Positions 1 to 8,441 are shown, numbered from the stretch's first letter. The stretch is DNA of 64,000 nucleotides from Gordonibacter massiliensis (ex Traore et al. 2017) (GCA_900170005.1 LT827128.1:2042168-2106167); one strand, 5' to 3'. Translations and numbers: made by a program. Notes: generated from the letters alone by a model not told the origin.

Positions 1-549
1 CTGTTCGAGTTCATGAAGCTCCTCGTGAAGGACGATCTAGTGTTCCTCGCCGACGTCGAAGACCGCATGGAAGACGTGGAAGAGCAGATCCTCGATCGCT
101 GCGGCAACGTGGCGAACCGCAAAATGCTGGGCTTCCGTCGCAGGCTTCTGCGCATCGACACGTTTTACCAGCAGCTCGTCGACATGGCGGGAACGCTGGG
201 CGACAACGAGAACAAGCTGCTCAGCCACGAAGAGAGCCGTCTGTTCCAGTCGTTGGAGAAAAACGTGGAACGCCTGCTCAAGCGCTCGCAAACGCTCAAA
301 GAATACAGCCTGCAGCTGCGCGAGCTCTACCAGACGCAAATAGACATCCAGCAGAACGAGACCATGCAATGGTTCACGGTCATCACGACGCTCTTCGCCC
401 CGCTCACGCTCATCACCAGCTGGTTCGGCATGAACTTCGCGAACATGCCCGGCCTGGATTGGGAATGGGGCTACCCCGCCATGATCGTGCTCTGCATGGT
501 CATCGTGGCAGTGGAGCTGGTCATCTTCAAGCGCAAGAAGTGGCTGTAA
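1..549 (+). CDS. CorA-type divalent metal channel, C-terminal part (5' end outside window)
   Basis: The last 182 residues of a CorA-family Mg2+ (possibly Co2+/Zn2+) channel of the cytoplasmic membrane. The frame is open from base 1, so the start lies upstream of the window. The visible part is a long charged helical region of about 125 residues (the cytoplasmic funnel and stalk helix), then two membrane segments. The first ends in the family signature GMN (WFGMNFANMPG), which forms the pore entrance; the second is followed by a short basic tail, KRKKWL. CorA proteins are pentamers; the exact metal cannot be told from this fragment. The family call is firm because the GMN motif sits where expected. 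Confidence 0.93.
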   Translation: MFEFMKLLVKDDLVFLADVEDRMEDVEEQILDRCGNVANRKMLGFRRRLLRIDTFYQQLVDMAGTLGDNENKLLSHEESRLFQSLEKNVERLLKRSQTLKEYSLQLRELYQTQIDIQQNETMQWFTVITTLFAPLTLITSWFGMNFANMPGLDWEWGYPAMIVLCMVIVAVELVIFKRKKWL

Positions 550-654
550 GGGCGCGCCGAACGAGCGGTTCGACAGCGAAAGAAAACGCCCGCTTTCTTT
601 CGCTACGGCACGCTAACGAAAGAAAATCGCCGATTTCTTTCGTTACGATACGAA

Positions 655-696
655 CGTGTCCCGCTAACGAAAGAAATCTTTCGTTAGCGGGACACG
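655..696. repeat. Perfect 20-bp palindrome downstream of corA
   Basis: Arms 655-674 and 677-696 are perfect reverse complements separated by AA. A second, slightly imperfect inverted repeat made of the same word (AACGAAAGAAA / TTTCTTTCGTT) lies just before it at about 620-645. The first lacks a clean T run, so it may end corA transcription, protect the RNA 3' end, or be a dispersed REP-like sequence. Confidence 0.7.
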
Positions 697-722
697 AGGG
701 CTCTGCTCCCGGTCGCCCGGAT

Positions 723-887
723 TTGCACAAAAATCACCGACGTCCCCCTCCCAGAATGCGAGAGCAGGCCACACGACCCGCAGTCCAACGCCTAAAGCAA
801 GAGTTTTCCCAGGTCGCAAATCGTGCTCACGGCAGGAAAGCATGGCTTGAGGGTACCCCCAGGGGGGCATCGGTGATTTTTGTGCAA
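723..887. repeat. 165-bp element with terminal inverted repeats
   Basis: The ends 723-740 and 870-887 are perfect 18-bp inverted repeats beginning TTGCACAAAAATCACCGA. The symmetry extends inward with a few mismatches through a run of C (CGTCCCCCT, mirrored by AGGGGGGCA). No protein is encoded inside. A similar single arm occurs at 37248-37276. Size, ends and lack of coding suggest a MITE-like or structured-RNA element; no target duplication is clear. Confidence 0.55.
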
Positions 888-1026
888 CGCGCACGTTCTC
901 CGCTGTTAAATCGCCATTGACGCGTCTCTGCGGAGCGCCCGACGGCGATCTGACGCTCCGCGGAGACAAACGGGCATGGGCAATTTTGGTTTAATGGCCG
1001 AGCACTCCCGGCGGCTCCGTCGCGTG

Positions 1027-1683
1027 CTACAGCAGCGGCGGCTGCTCCACCTGGGGAGGTTCGGCGGCTTTGGCGGCCTCGTTCGCAGCCTGTTCGGCCT
1101 TGCTCGCAGCCTGCTCGGCGTCGCTCGCACGCAGGAGCTCGCCCAGCGTGGCGAAGTCGTTCTCCAAGGCCTCGCGCTTCGAGCCGTCGTAGATGGCGGC
1201 GGCCGGGTGGAAGATGGGGAACACCTTGAACTTGCCGGCGCGTTGCAGCGTGCCGTGCAGGCGCGTGATGCCGATCTCGGTCTTCAGGATGAACTTCGTG
1301 GAGAAGTTGCCCAGCGTAACGATAAACTCGGGGTCGATGGTGCGCGTCTGCTCGCGCAGATACGGCGTGCAGAGCTCGATCTCCTCCGGACGCGGGTCGC
1401 GGTTTCCGGGCGGGCGGCACTTCAGCACGTTCGCGATGAACACGTCCTCGCGTGCGAGGCCCGCGATGGACAGCAGCTCGTTCAGGTACTGGCCCGCCTT
1501 GCCCACGAACGGCTCGCCCTGCAGCTCCTCGTTCTTGCCCGGGGCCTCGCCCACGATGAGCACGCGCGCGGAGGGGTTGCCCACCCCGAACACCGTCTGC
1601 GTGCGCCCGTCGGCCAACGTGCACTTGCGACAGCCTTCAACCTGCGCGCGGATGTCTTCCAACGGAATGTGCGGCTTGGGCAT
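1027..1683 (-). CDS. Family 4/5-type uracil-DNA glycosylase with iron-sulfur cluster
   Basis: Removes uracil from DNA, the first step of base excision repair of deaminated cytosine. The 218-residue protein has the features of the thermophile-type [4Fe-4S] glycosylases: paired Cys18 and Cys21 near the N-terminus, GEAPGKNEE followed by GEPFVGKAG around residues 45-65 (uracil pocket), and a second cysteine region in CRPPGNRDPRPEEIELC. The core ends near residue 175; the remaining about 40 residues are an alanine/glutamate-rich tail typical of this lineage and probably flexible. The ATG is preceded by an AGGGGGAGG-like ribosome site. It stands alone, with repeats on both sides. Confidence 0.93.
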   Translation of the reverse strand: MPKPHIPLEDIRAQVEGCRKCTLADGRTQTVFGVGNPSARVLIVGEAPGKNEELQGEPFVGKAGQYLNELLSIAGLAREDVFIANVLKCRPPGNRDPRPEEIELCTPYLREQTRTIDPEFIVTLGNFSTKFILKTEIGITRLHGTLQRAGKFKVFPIFHPAAAIYDGSKREALENDFATLGELLRASDAEQAASKAEQAANEAAKAAEPPQVEQPPLL

Positions 1684-1749
1684 GTGCCTCCCCCTTCAAC
1701 GATCGATCAACCTTCCCGACGCCGAAACGCCTCTCGGCACCGGGCTTTT

Positions 1750-1856
1750 CGTAGGGCGCTCTCCAGAGAGCCCGCTCCGGCGCAAGCCGGAAAAGCAACC
1801 GAGGGCCGTGTTCTCGCGCTTCGCACGAGCGGGCGCTCTGGAGAGCGCCCCTACGG
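1750..1856. repeat. Dispersed palindromic repeat, GGGCGCTCTCC family, copy A
   Basis: A 107-bp unit whose ends are inverted: CGTAGGGCGCTCTCC at the left and GGAGAGCGCCCCTACG at the right. Between them lie smaller hairpins (TCCGGCGCAAGCCGGA and a TCGCGCTTCGCACGAGCG block). A nearly identical unit is at 57472-57578, with shorter relatives at 14927, 15761 and 45496. It sits between the glycosylase and alanine racemase genes and encodes nothing obvious. Confidence 0.75.
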
Positions 1857-1912
1857 AGCTCCCGGCGAAAGGAACCACCCCGATCAAGAAAGCTGCCCCA
1901 AGGCGGGCCTCC

Positions 1913-3301
1913 CTACACGTACACCCGCGGCATTCTCTGCGCGAAGCCGATGGCCAGCTCGTAGTGGATCGTGCCCAACGTGTTCGCCATATCGTCGAGC
2001 GTGACCACCGAGTCGCCCTGACGGCCCACGAGGATCACCTCGTCGCCGATCTGCGGATCGATGCGGCGGCGCGTTCCGTAGATGCGCATGTCCACCTCGA
2101 ACATGCACTGGTCCATGCAGATGTTGCCCACCTGGCGGAATCGCTGGCCGGCCACGATGAAGTCCGTGCGCCCCGACAACCCGCGACGCAGGCCGTCGGC
2201 ATAGCCCACGGGGATGGTGCATATCTTCACGCTGCCGGGGCTGCGGTAGTTCATGCCGTAGCTCACGCCCTCGCTCATGGGCACGAGTCGCGTGTCGGTC
2301 ACGCGCGCATGCACGCTCAGAGCGGGCCTCAGGTCTATCATCGTGCGCGTTTCCGGGCACGGATGCAGGCCGTAGAGCGCGATGCCGGGGCGCACCATGT
2401 CGAAGTGCACGTCGGGGTAGCGGATGGTGGCGGCCGAGTTCGCCGCGTGGATGATGCCGGGATCGACGCCGGCTACCCGCATGGATTGGATAGCCTCCAA
2501 AAAGCGCTTCGTCTGGATGTGGAAGTCGAGCGTCTCGGCCGCGTCGGCGGTGGCGAAGTGGGTGAACGTGCCCACGAGGTCGAGCGCGCGATGGAAGCTC
2601 ACCTGCGACAGGAACTCCACCACCTCGTCGTGGCGCACGCCGATGCGGTTCATGCCCGTGTTCACGGCCAGGTGGTACGGAGCGCGGATACCGTAGGCGT
2701 CGGCCGCCTCGGCGTAGCGGATGGCGAAGTCGGGCGTGTAGACGCTCGGCATGACCTTGTAGGCCAGCAGCAGGGGAATGGCCTCGTCGGGAGGCTGCGA
2801 AAGCACGAGGATGGGGGCGTTCACCAGCGCCTCGCGCAGCTCGATGGCCTCGTTCACCGTGGCCACGCCCAGATAGTCGGCGCCGGAGTTCAGCGCCGTC
2901 TTCGCGCAGCGCACGGCCCCATGTCCGTAGCCGTCGGCCTTCACCACGGCCATGACGCGCACGCCGTGCCCCACGTGTTGCTTGAGCGCGGTCATGTTGT
3001 GGCGCACGGCGTTCAGATCGATCTCGGTCCACGCCCAGCGACGGTCGACGGCCGGAATGAGGCGCAGCTTGTCGGGATCGAAGTTCGCCGCGCCCGCGTC
3101 GGGCCGCGCGTGGTCGCGCGCGTACTGGAAAGCTCCCTGCGCGCCGCTGCCGTACGAGGCTGGCACACCTGCCAGCGCGGCTCCGCCCGCTGTGGTGTAG
3201 CCGCCCACCGGCGTGTGCCCCACGCTGGCGCTGGCCGGCTCGAAGCCCGGCTTGCGGTTCGCGAATCCGGTGAATCCGTTCGGTAGGTCTTGTGCCGTCA
3301 T
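1913..3301 (-). CDS. alr: Alanine racemase with long N-terminal extension
   Basis: PLP enzyme interconverting L- and D-alanine, supplying D-alanine for peptidoglycan. The PLP lysine is K121 in AVVKADGYGHG, and the second catalytic residue, the tyrosine, is Y348 in EGVSYGMNYRS. The barrel begins around residue 90 (WTEIDLNAVRHN); the usual enzyme is about 370 residues, so this 462-residue protein has an N-terminal extension of roughly 85 residues rich in Gly, Ala and Pro, of unknown use. A GAGGAC sequence before the ATG could be its ribosome site; a later start closer to residue 85 cannot be excluded and would remove the extension. Confidence 0.93.
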   Translation of the reverse strand: MTAQDLPNGFTGFANRKPGFEPASASVGHTPVGGYTTAGGAALAGVPASYGSGAQGAFQYARDHARPDAGAANFDPDKLRLIPAVDRRWAWTEIDLNAVRHNMTALKQHVGHGVRVMAVVKADGYGHGAVRCAKTALNSGADYLGVATVNEAIELREALVNAPILVLSQPPDEAIPLLLAYKVMPSVYTPDFAIRYAEAADAYGIRAPYHLAVNTGMNRIGVRHDEVVEFLSQVSFHRALDLVGTFTHFATADAAETLDFHIQTKRFLEAIQSMRVAGVDPGIIHAANSAATIRYPDVHFDMVRPGIALYGLHPCPETRTMIDLRPALSVHARVTDTRLVPMSEGVSYGMNYRSPGSVKICTIPVGYADGLRRGLSGRTDFIVAGQRFRQVGNICMDQCMFEVDMRIYGTRRRIDPQIGDEVILVGRQGDSVVTLDDMANTLGTIHYELAIGFAQRMPRVYV

Positions 3302-3422
3302 GCTGAAGTCGTCCTCGCTCGTCGCCCGTTCTTTTCGCGCACCAGTATAGCACTGACGGGTTCCGTCGGCCCGTCCGCCAACGGAACCTGCAGGGCTTCC
3401 GCGACGATGATTTCGACAACCG

Positions 3423-5036
3423 TCATCCCTCCAGATCGTGCAACATGTCCAGCAGCTCCTGGCGCTTGTGGATGTCGAGTTTCGTGTAGATGTGTTTCGC
3501 GTGGGTGCGCACGGTGTTCTCGCTGATCACCAGCCGCTCGGCTATGCTCGCCATGCTGTTGCCGCGCGCGATGAGCTCCATGACCTCGGTCTCGCGCGTT
3601 GACAGGCCGTAGGCCTCCTGCAAATCGCGGCACTGCTTGGACGTGCGGTCGCGGATGGTGCCGGCGTCGTCCGAGGCGGAAGGTCGGTTGCGGCGCTTCT
3701 TCGGCACCGGCTTGACGGACGGGGCAGCGTTCGCGCCCCCGCCCTCGCCCGCAGCGTCGGGCGATCCCTTGGGCATCCGCACGGCGTAGTGTTCGATGCG
3801 CGGCGCGCGCGTCGAGTCGAGGGGCAGGAACTCGATGGGATCCGCCGTGACGGTGCCTTTGGACGCCACCGCCTTGAACAGGGTGCCCGTGGAGGCCAGC
3901 AGCGTGATGCCCAGCACGTAGCTCGACACCATGGCCACGAAGAACAGCCAGTCGAACCCGTCCACCGAGACGAAGTCGCTCACCCACCCCAGCAAAAAAC
4001 CCACGGCCTGCATGAGGTACACCACGGCGCCGAAGAACGCGTAGATGAACACCGGGTTGATGCCTCGGTCGCGCGACACCTGCGCGCACTGCATCATCAT
4101 GAGCATGAGAACGAGCGAGAACACCATGTACGTGAACGCCGCGAACAGGTTCAAATAGCCCGCGCCCAGAAACGGCAGCAGCAAGAAGCCGGTGATGACC
4201 AGCGGATACACCACGCGAAACACCGACGTGAGCCCTAGGCGGAAGCTCATGCGCCTCCATAGCAGCAGCAGCACCGCCGCCGACACGAACGAACCCAGCA
4301 TGGACGCGCTGTTCACCACGAGGCTGATCTCCTGGTGCAAAAGCGCGATGCCGCGGATGACGCCGCTGGCGAACGCGAGCGACCCCACGCAGAGAGCGCT
4401 GCGCCAGTAATCGGCCACCACCTGGCGGTACACCTGCGGGTGGTCTCGCGGCACATCCTCGAACATGGGTTGGTCCATGCGCATCTCGCGCACCGAAAGC
4501 GCGATGCACAGACCGCACAACGGCACGAACACGAGCGGTACGAGAAACGCCGTGAGCGCGATGGGCACCAGATACAGCGCGAAGTAGATGAACGGGGCGA
4601 TGGCCGTGCCCACCACGAGCCGCACGTTGCCTTGGGCCGGCGGCAGCGACGCGAAGTAGCGCTGCCACAGCATGAACATGCCCGCGCACCCAATACCCAG
4701 CAGCACGCCGCCCGCGGCCACAAGCGCAAGCGCCGCCTCGAAGACGTACATGGCCCCGATAAGGCACGCCGATCCGGCAAACACGAGCAGCGCGCTCAGG
4801 CTCACCATCATGCGCCGAGCGGCGCGGGGAAAGCGGTACGACCCCACGGTGCTCGCCACGAACGCGCCCCAAAACGCGAGCGACTGCGCGAGGAAGAACG
4901 TGAGCGTGACCTCCGCCGTCTGGAACTCCATCGGCAGAAACGGGAACACGCCGCCCCAGATGGACGTGGCGTTCACCGTGAGGAAGCACGCGTACCCCCA
5001 ACTGGACACGTGCGTATGCGCCGCGCTGCCGCTCAC
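3423..5036 (-). CDS. Multi-pass membrane regulator with C-terminal LuxR DNA-binding domain (first of three)
   Basis: A 537-residue protein whose first about 400 residues form roughly twelve hydrophobic segments, laid out like a transporter, and whose last about 65 residues are a LuxR-type helix-turn-helix (LSTRETEVMELIARG, then ISENTVRTHAKHIYTKL). A charged linker of about 60 residues joins them. It is transcribed away from the molybdopterin oxidoreductase cluster starting at 5264, with 227 bases between, so it probably senses something in or across the membrane and controls that cluster. Proteins of this shape are abundant in Eggerthellaceae. Ligand and mechanism are unknown. Two relatives with the same arrangement are at 22175 and 48168. 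Confidence 0.88.
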   Translation of the reverse strand: MSGSAAHTHVSSWGYACFLTVNATSIWGGVFPFLPMEFQTAEVTLTFFLAQSLAFWGAFVASTVGSYRFPRAARRMMVSLSALLVFAGSACLIGAMYVFEAALALVAAGGVLLGIGCAGMFMLWQRYFASLPPAQGNVRLVVGTAIAPFIYFALYLVPIALTAFLVPLVFVPLCGLCIALSVREMRMDQPMFEDVPRDHPQVYRQVVADYWRSALCVGSLAFASGVIRGIALLHQEISLVVNSASMLGSFVSAAVLLLLWRRMSFRLGLTSVFRVVYPLVITGFLLLPFLGAGYLNLFAAFTYMVFSLVLMLMMMQCAQVSRDRGINPVFIYAFFGAVVYLMQAVGFLLGWVSDFVSVDGFDWLFFVAMVSSYVLGITLLASTGTLFKAVASKGTVTADPIEFLPLDSTRAPRIEHYAVRMPKGSPDAAGEGGGANAAPSVKPVPKKRRNRPSASDDAGTIRDRTSKQCRDLQEAYGLSTRETEVMELIARGNSMASIAERLVISENTVRTHAKHIYTKLDIHKRQELLDMLHDLEG

Positions 5037-5084
5037 GTGGTTTCGGCCCTCCCCGCCTCGCCCTCCCGATAGTTCAGCGCACCC

Positions 5085-5090
5085 ATTATA
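5085..5090 (-). promoter_or_regulatory. Probable -10 box of the LuxR-type gene
   Basis: On the minus strand this reads TATAAT, a perfect -10 hexamer, about 50 bases upstream of the regulator's start at 5036. No equally clear -35 was found. Confidence 0.5.
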
Positions 5091-5182
5091 GTATGAAGCG
5101 GCTCGGAAGATGAGCGCACGCCGCTAGGCGGCAGGGGCCGACTATGTGGTATCACCCTTATCTGAACTGGTAAAACGCTTAA

Positions 5183-5201
5183 ATCACATGCAAAGTGTGA
5201 T
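5183..5201 (+). promoter_or_regulatory. CRP/FNR-like palindrome upstream of the reductase cluster
   Basis: ATCACA, seven bases, TGTGAT: a perfect dyad of the spacing used by CRP/FNR-family dimers, 63 bases before the ATG of the catalytic subunit. It is followed by an imperfect inverted repeat, CACCGTACC (5202-5210) and GGTACCGTG (5220-5228), which could form a leader hairpin or a second operator, for example for the divergent LuxR-type protein. Which protein binds is inference. Confidence 0.5.
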
Positions 5202-5263
5202 CACCGTACCCTCGGTTTTGGTACCGTGTGCCGTGGAGGAGTTACCAAGAGAAGGAGGGAACC

Positions 5264-7684
5264 ATGGCATTGAACGAAGCAGCGACGCTGTCGCGCCGCA
5301 CGTTCGTGAAGGGCTCGCTCGCCGGGCTCGCGCTGGCCGGCGCCGCCGGAGGCGCGCTGTACGGCTGCTCGCCGAAGAGCGAGGGCGACGCCAAGAAGGA
5401 CGGGGGCGCCGCAGCGGCCAACGACGAGATTGTCTGGAGCCAGTGCGTGGTCAACTGCGGCGGCTCGTGCGTGCTGCGCTGGCACGTGCAGGACGGCAAG
5501 ATCGTCTACGCCGAGACCGACAACGTGGGCGACGCCGAGGGCCTGCAGGCGCGCGCCTGCCTGCGCGGCCGCACCATCCGCCGCTGGATCAACTCGCCCG
5601 ACCGCCTCATGCACCCCATGAAGCGTGCGGGCAAGCGCGGCGAGAACAAGTTCGAGCAGATCAGCTGGGACGAGGCGTACCAGGGCATCGCCGACGCCCT
5701 CAAGGACACCATCGACAAGTACGGCAACGAGGCCGTGTACATGAACTACGGCAGCGGCGTGGCCACCGCCACGAGCCGCCTGTTCCCGCGCCTGGCCAAC
5801 CTCATGGGCGGCTACCTGAAGAGCTACGCCGACTACTCCACGAACATGATGCAGTCGGGCATGCCCTACACCTACGGCGACAAGTGCAACCCCTACGACA
5901 GCGTGTACGCCTCGTCCATGTCCGAGGCCGAGAACTCCGACCTCGTCATCATGTTCGGCAACAGCCCGGCCGACACGCGCATGGGCGGCGCCAACATCGT
6001 GTACGACTTCGAGAAGGTGCGCGAAGCCGGCGCGAAGATCGTCAACATCGACTATCGCCTGAACGAGACGAGCTCGGGCCACCCCGACGAGTGGCTGCCC
6101 ATCCGCACGGGCACCGACGCGGCCCTCGTGAACGCCATCGCGCATGAGCTGATCGCGAACGACAAGGTGAACAAGGAGTTCTTGGACAAGTACTGCGTGG
6201 GCTACGACGACGACACCATGCCCGAGTCCGCCAAGGGCCAGAACAAGTCCTACAAAGACTACATCATGGGCACCGGCTACGACATGGTGGAGAAGACCCC
6301 CGAGTGGGCTGCCCCCATCACGCAGATCCCGGCAGACCGCATCCGCCAGCTCGCCGCCGACATCGCCGCGTCCAAGGCGCTGTTCGTGGTGCAGGGCTGG
6401 GGCCCGCAGCGCCACAATAACGGCGAGAACACGTCGCGCGCCATCTGCATGCTGCCCATCCTCACCGGCATGATCGGCAAGCCCGGCACGAACACGGGCA
6501 TGCGCGAGGCCGAGCCGGGCGGTATCCTGGGCAGCCTGCCCAAGGGCGACAACCCGGTGAAGACCGCCATCAACTGCTACCAGTGGCTCAACGCCGCCGA
6601 CCACGGCGAGCAGATGACCGCCGCCAAGGACGGCGTGCGCGGCGCCGACAAGCTGTCCACCGGCATCAAGTTCCTGTGGAACTACGGCGGCAACTGCATC
6701 ACGAACCAGCACTCCGACATCAACCTCGTGCACGACCTGCTGCAGGACGAGAGCAAGCTCGAGCACATCGTGGTCATCGACACGGTCATGACCGATTCGG
6801 CCAAGTACGCCGACTTCCTGCTGCCCGACGCCATGCGCGCCGAGCAGATGCACATGGCCGCCAACGGCTACGCCGAGTACTACAACGGCGTCGTGGTGGG
6901 CGGACCAGCTCAGGACGCCCCGGGCGAGGCCATGAAAGAGTACGACATCATGTCCGGCATCGCCGACAAGCTGGGCCTGAAGGACGCCTTCACCGAGGGC
7001 AAGTCGCAGGAGGAGTGGATCGAGGAGATCTACAAGAAGTCCGCCGAGAAAGACGGCAACATGCCCAGCTGGGACGAGATCAAGGCCCAGGGCCACTACA
7101 AGCGCGAGCTCGACCCGGTCATCGGCCTGGCCGACTTCATCGCCGACCCCGCGAAGACCCCGCTCGAGACGCCCTCGGGCAAGATCGAGATCTACGCCGA
7201 GCGCCTGGCCGAGGCGGCGGGCAAGCTGGAGCTGGCCGAAGGCGACGTCGTCACCCCCATCCCCGTGTTCGACCCGGGCTACCTGGGCTACGGCAGCACG
7301 ACCGAGGAGCATCCGCTGTACTGCTCCGGCTTCCACTACAAGGCCCGCACGCACTCCTCCTACGGCGGAGTCGACGAACTCAAGCAGGCGTGCCGCCAGC
7401 AGATGTGGATCAACCCGATGGACGCGGAGAGCCGCGGCATCGCCAACGGCGATATGTGCTCCGTGACGAGCCCCGTGGGCGAACTGCGCATCGAGGCCAA
7501 GGTCACGCCGCGCATCATCCCCGGCACCGTGGGCATTCCGCAAGGCGCGTGGCACGATGCCGACATGGCCGGCGACCGCGTCGACAAGGGCGGCTGCATC
7601 AACACCATCACACCCTACCATCCCTCGCCGCTCGCGAAGGGCAACGGCGTGCATTCGCTCATCGTCCAAGTAGCGAAAGCGTAA
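5264..7684 (+). CDS. Secreted molybdopterin oxidoreductase, catalytic subunit (DMSO reductase family)
   Basis: An 806-residue enzyme of the DMSO reductase family, probably reducing an organic or inorganic acceptor outside the membrane. Residues 1-35 are a Tat signal with R11 R12 in LSRRTFVKG, a hydrophobic run and a Cys (ALYGC). A [4Fe-4S] site follows: CVVNCGGSC then ARACLRGR about 27 residues later. The C-terminal part (TTEEHPLYC, IPQGAWHDAD) is the dinucleotide-binding domain. ATG at 5264 is preceded by AGAAGGAGGG; an in-frame ATG at 5228 would break the Tat signal layout. It leads a cluster with two iron-sulfur subunits and an anchor. The substrate cannot be told from sequence. Needs mogA/moeA products for cofactor. 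Confidence 0.9.
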   Translation: MALNEAATLSRRTFVKGSLAGLALAGAAGGALYGCSPKSEGDAKKDGGAAAANDEIVWSQCVVNCGGSCVLRWHVQDGKIVYAETDNVGDAEGLQARACLRGRTIRRWINSPDRLMHPMKRAGKRGENKFEQISWDEAYQGIADALKDTIDKYGNEAVYMNYGSGVATATSRLFPRLANLMGGYLKSYADYSTNMMQSGMPYTYGDKCNPYDSVYASSMSEAENSDLVIMFGNSPADTRMGGANIVYDFEKVREAGAKIVNIDYRLNETSSGHPDEWLPIRTGTDAALVNAIAHELIANDKVNKEFLDKYCVGYDDDTMPESAKGQNKSYKDYIMGTGYDMVEKTPEWAAPITQIPADRIRQLAADIAASKALFVVQGWGPQRHNNGENTSRAICMLPILTGMIGKPGTNTGMREAEPGGILGSLPKGDNPVKTAINCYQWLNAADHGEQMTAAKDGVRGADKLSTGIKFLWNYGGNCITNQHSDINLVHDLLQDESKLEHIVVIDTVMTDSAKYADFLLPDAMRAEQMHMAANGYAEYYNGVVVGGPAQDAPGEAMKEYDIMSGIADKLGLKDAFTEGKSQEEWIEEIYKKSAEKDGNMPSWDEIKAQGHYKRELDPVIGLADFIADPAKTPLETPSGKIEIYAERLAEAAGKLELAEGDVVTPIPVFDPGYLGYGSTTEEHPLYCSGFHYKARTHSSYGGVDELKQACRQQMWINPMDAESRGIANGDMCSVTSPVGELRIEAKVTPRIIPGTVGIPQGAWHDADMAGDRVDKGGCINTITPYHPSPLAKGNGVHSLIVQVAKA

Positions 7685-7699
7685 AGGAGGAACGCAACC

Positions 7700-8338
7700 A
7701 TGACCCAGTACGGTTTCTATTTCGACAGCGCGCGCTGCACGGGCTGCAAGACCTGCGAGATGGCGTGCAAGGACTACAAGGACCTGCCTTCGACCATCGC
7801 GTTCCGCAAGGTGTACGACTACGAGGGCGGCTCGTGGACCGACGCGGGCGACGGCGCCTACACCTCCGACACGTTCGCCTACCACGTGTCGCTGGCCTGC
7901 AACCACTGCGCCATGCCGGCGTGCATGGCCAAGTGCCCGTCGGGCGCCATCGAGAAGGACGGCAAGACCGGCCTCGTGCATATCGACCAAGAGAAGTGCA
8001 CGGGTGCGGGCGTGTGCGTGACCACGTGCCCCTACAACGTGCCCACCTTGGATGCGGAGACGAAAAAGGGCGTGAAGTGCGACGGCTGCGCCGACCGCGT
8101 GGCCGCGGGCGAGAAGCCCATCTGCGTGGAGTCGTGCCCGGTGCGCGCCCTCGAGTGGGGCGACATCGAGGAGCTGCGCGCGGCTCACAAGGGCACCGTG
8201 GCCGGCATCGCCCCCATGCCCTCGCCGGACGAGACCACGCCGTCCATCGCCATCAACCCCTGCCCCGCCGCCAAGGATCCCGGCGACACCACGGGCATGA
8301 TCGTGAACGAGAAGGAAGTCACGAACGTTCCGGCGTAA
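7700..8338 (+). CDS. Four-cluster ferredoxin subunit (DmsB-like), first copy, with altered cluster motif
   Basis: A 212-residue electron-transfer subunit that should carry electrons between the membrane anchor and the molybdopterin subunit, 15 bases downstream of it with an AAAGGAGG ribosome site. Cysteine groups: C13-C16-C19-C23; C67-C70-C75-C79; C100, C106, C110; C127-C130 with C142 and C146. In the third group the expected second cysteine is alanine (A103, KCTGAGVCVTTCP; codon GCG). The paralogue at 8511 keeps the full motif at this point. NarH has Trp here and holds a [3Fe-4S] cluster, so the same may apply. Otherwise the protein is full length and typical. Confidence 0.9.
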   Translation: MTQYGFYFDSARCTGCKTCEMACKDYKDLPSTIAFRKVYDYEGGSWTDAGDGAYTSDTFAYHVSLACNHCAMPACMAKCPSGAIEKDGKTGLVHIDQEKCTGAGVCVTTCPYNVPTLDAETKKGVKCDGCADRVAAGEKPICVESCPVRALEWGDIEELRAAHKGTVAGIAPMPSPDETTPSIAINPCPAAKDPGDTTGMIVNEKEVTNVPA

Positions 8339-8351
8339 CAGCTGACCATCC

Positions 8352-8441
8352 GCGGATACCCGGCGCGCGCAATCGAGCACCGGGTATCCGCACCCCATCT
8401 CTGAAGCGGCCGCGCCCCTCCCTCCCCGGCGCGGCCGCTTC
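8352..8441. terminator. Two strong hairpins between the iron-sulfur genes
   Basis: First hairpin: perfect 12-bp arms 8352-8363 and 8380-8391 (GCGGATACCCGG). Second: perfect 14-bp arms 8403-8416 and 8428-8441. Neither has a long T run. A TATACT sequence directly follows at about 8445-8450 and could be a -10 box for the second iron-sulfur gene. The pair may end or dampen the first transcript and restart a second. Confidence 0.55.

Larger units (their letters stand above)
550..1026. other. Gene-free stretch with palindromes and a TIR element
   Basis: No convincing gene in these 477 bases between the CorA stop and the glycosylase stop. The left part (about 575-696) is built from several copies of a CGAAAGAAA/TTTCTTTCG word in both orientations, ending in a perfect palindrome. 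The right part (723-887) is bounded by long inverted repeats. Short open frames exist on both strands but lack ribosome binding sites and any recognisable protein. Confidence 0.6.

Noticed and set aside
1193-3286. A long plus-strand open frame crossing the glycosylase and alanine racemase genes
   Set aside because: Low-complexity His/Ala/Arg composition and no ribosome site; the minus strand has two well-recognised enzymes.
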